DNA of 7,466 nucleotides from positions 1-7,466 of the forward strand of contig JBFWNZ010000181.1 of assembly GCA_050250795.1 (NCBI GenBank), read 5' to 3'. How positions within the stretch are numbered: position 1 is the first letter of the stretch; each line of letters begins with the position of its first letter. Positions 7,385-7,466 of the stretch are shown here, piece after piece. The notes under the pieces are model-generated. The model saw only the letters and a list, made by a program, of their open reading frames with translations. It was not told the origin of the DNA and searched no databases. Both the position numbers and the translations under genes were made by a program. Source of the DNA: JBFWNZ01 sp050250795 (GTDB taxonomy: Bacteria > Pseudomonadota > Alphaproteobacteria > UBA8366).

Positions 7385-7466
7385 GGCCGCGCCTCCCTAG
7401 CTTTGGCTGCCGAGGGCGCCTTGTGGCGCCGCTTTCTCTTGGCCGCCTCGGCGGCGGCGGGGTGAC
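7381..7466 (-). CDS. 3' end of an upstream gene, candidate small [2Fe-2S] subunit (CoxS)
   Basis: Only the last 27 codons would be inside the window. In this frame the peptide is Ala-, Lys- and Arg-rich (AAAEAAKRKRRHKAPSAAKA). It ends at a TGA that overlaps the coxL ATG as ATGA, a common sign of translational coupling. Of the three frames it has the highest GC at third positions. The [2Fe-2S] motifs of CoxS lie far from the C-terminus and would be outside the window, so the family cannot be read here. The S-L-M order of form II clusters makes coxS the expected neighbour. A rival frame stops at a TAG (7400-7398) and cannot be excluded; in that case the region just before coxL is a short leader. 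Confidence 0.38.
   Translation of the reverse strand, partial: HPAAAEAAKRKRRHKAPSAAKAREARP
7392..7397 (-). promoter_or_regulatory. Ribosome binding site (GGGAGG) of coxL
   Basis: GGGAGG 7 bases before the ATG at 7384. It marks the true coxL start, far upstream of the GTG at 7199 that an automatic caller would choose because of the frameshift. Confidence 0.7.
7415..7430. repeat. Short inverted repeat GGCGCC-N4-GGCGCC
   Basis: A perfect 6-base inverted repeat with loop TTGT (plus strand), about 30 bases before the coxL start. It has no following T-run on either strand, so it is not an intrinsic terminator. It may simply be part of the coding sequence of the upstream gene, or a hairpin at the small/large subunit junction. 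Confidence 0.35.

Noticed and set aside
1..7466. CRISPR array, insertion sequence, tRNA or other structured RNA
   Set aside because: Nearly all of the sequence is accounted for by coding genes. No spaced direct repeats, transposase motifs, terminal inverted repeats or tRNA-like folds were noticed.

Overview
The window is GC-rich DNA from what is most likely an alphaproteobacterium. This is inferred from strong GC bias at third codon positions, a form II cox-type molybdenum hydroxylase cluster, and a YdbH/YnbE/YdbL cell-envelope operon. Genus cannot be read from the sequence alone. Every gene I can support lies on the minus strand, so transcription runs from position 7466 towards 1.

Right part (7466 to 4101): a molybdenum hydroxylase operon in the order [small-subunit candidate, only its 3' end visible] - large subunit (coxL-like) - medium FAD subunit (coxM-like), closed by a strong intrinsic terminator at 4101-4138. 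The S-L-M order and the AYRGAGR active-site signature place the large subunit in the form II group, whose physiological substrate is not settled, so 'carbon monoxide dehydrogenase' is only a family name here. The large subunit has a one-base frameshift near codon 22: residues 1-22 are in one frame and the rest in another.

Middle part (4085 to 555): ydbH-ynbE-ydbL, three genes for an AsmA-like intermembrane lipid-transport bridge. YdbH is a 958-residue inner-membrane-anchored periplasmic protein, YnbE a small lipoprotein and YdbL a small exported DUF1318 protein. ynbE and ydbL overlap by 26 bases. This module is functionally unrelated to the cox genes around it.

Left part (554 to 1): an 87-base intergenic stretch with an AT-rich patch, then the 5' part of a coxD-type MoxR AAA+ ATPase running off the window edge. 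CoxD proteins help mature the molybdenum site of cox-type hydroxylases, so the left gene probably serves the right-hand operon although the lipid-transport module separates them.

No RNA gene, insertion sequence, CRISPR array or attachment site was seen. No stretch longer than 300 bases lacks a gene. I see no evidence of a wholly new system. The points most worth checking are the coxL frameshift, the placement of the ydbH module inside the cox locus, the terminator lying about 15 bases before the ydbH start, and the Asp at +2 of the YnbE lipoprotein.
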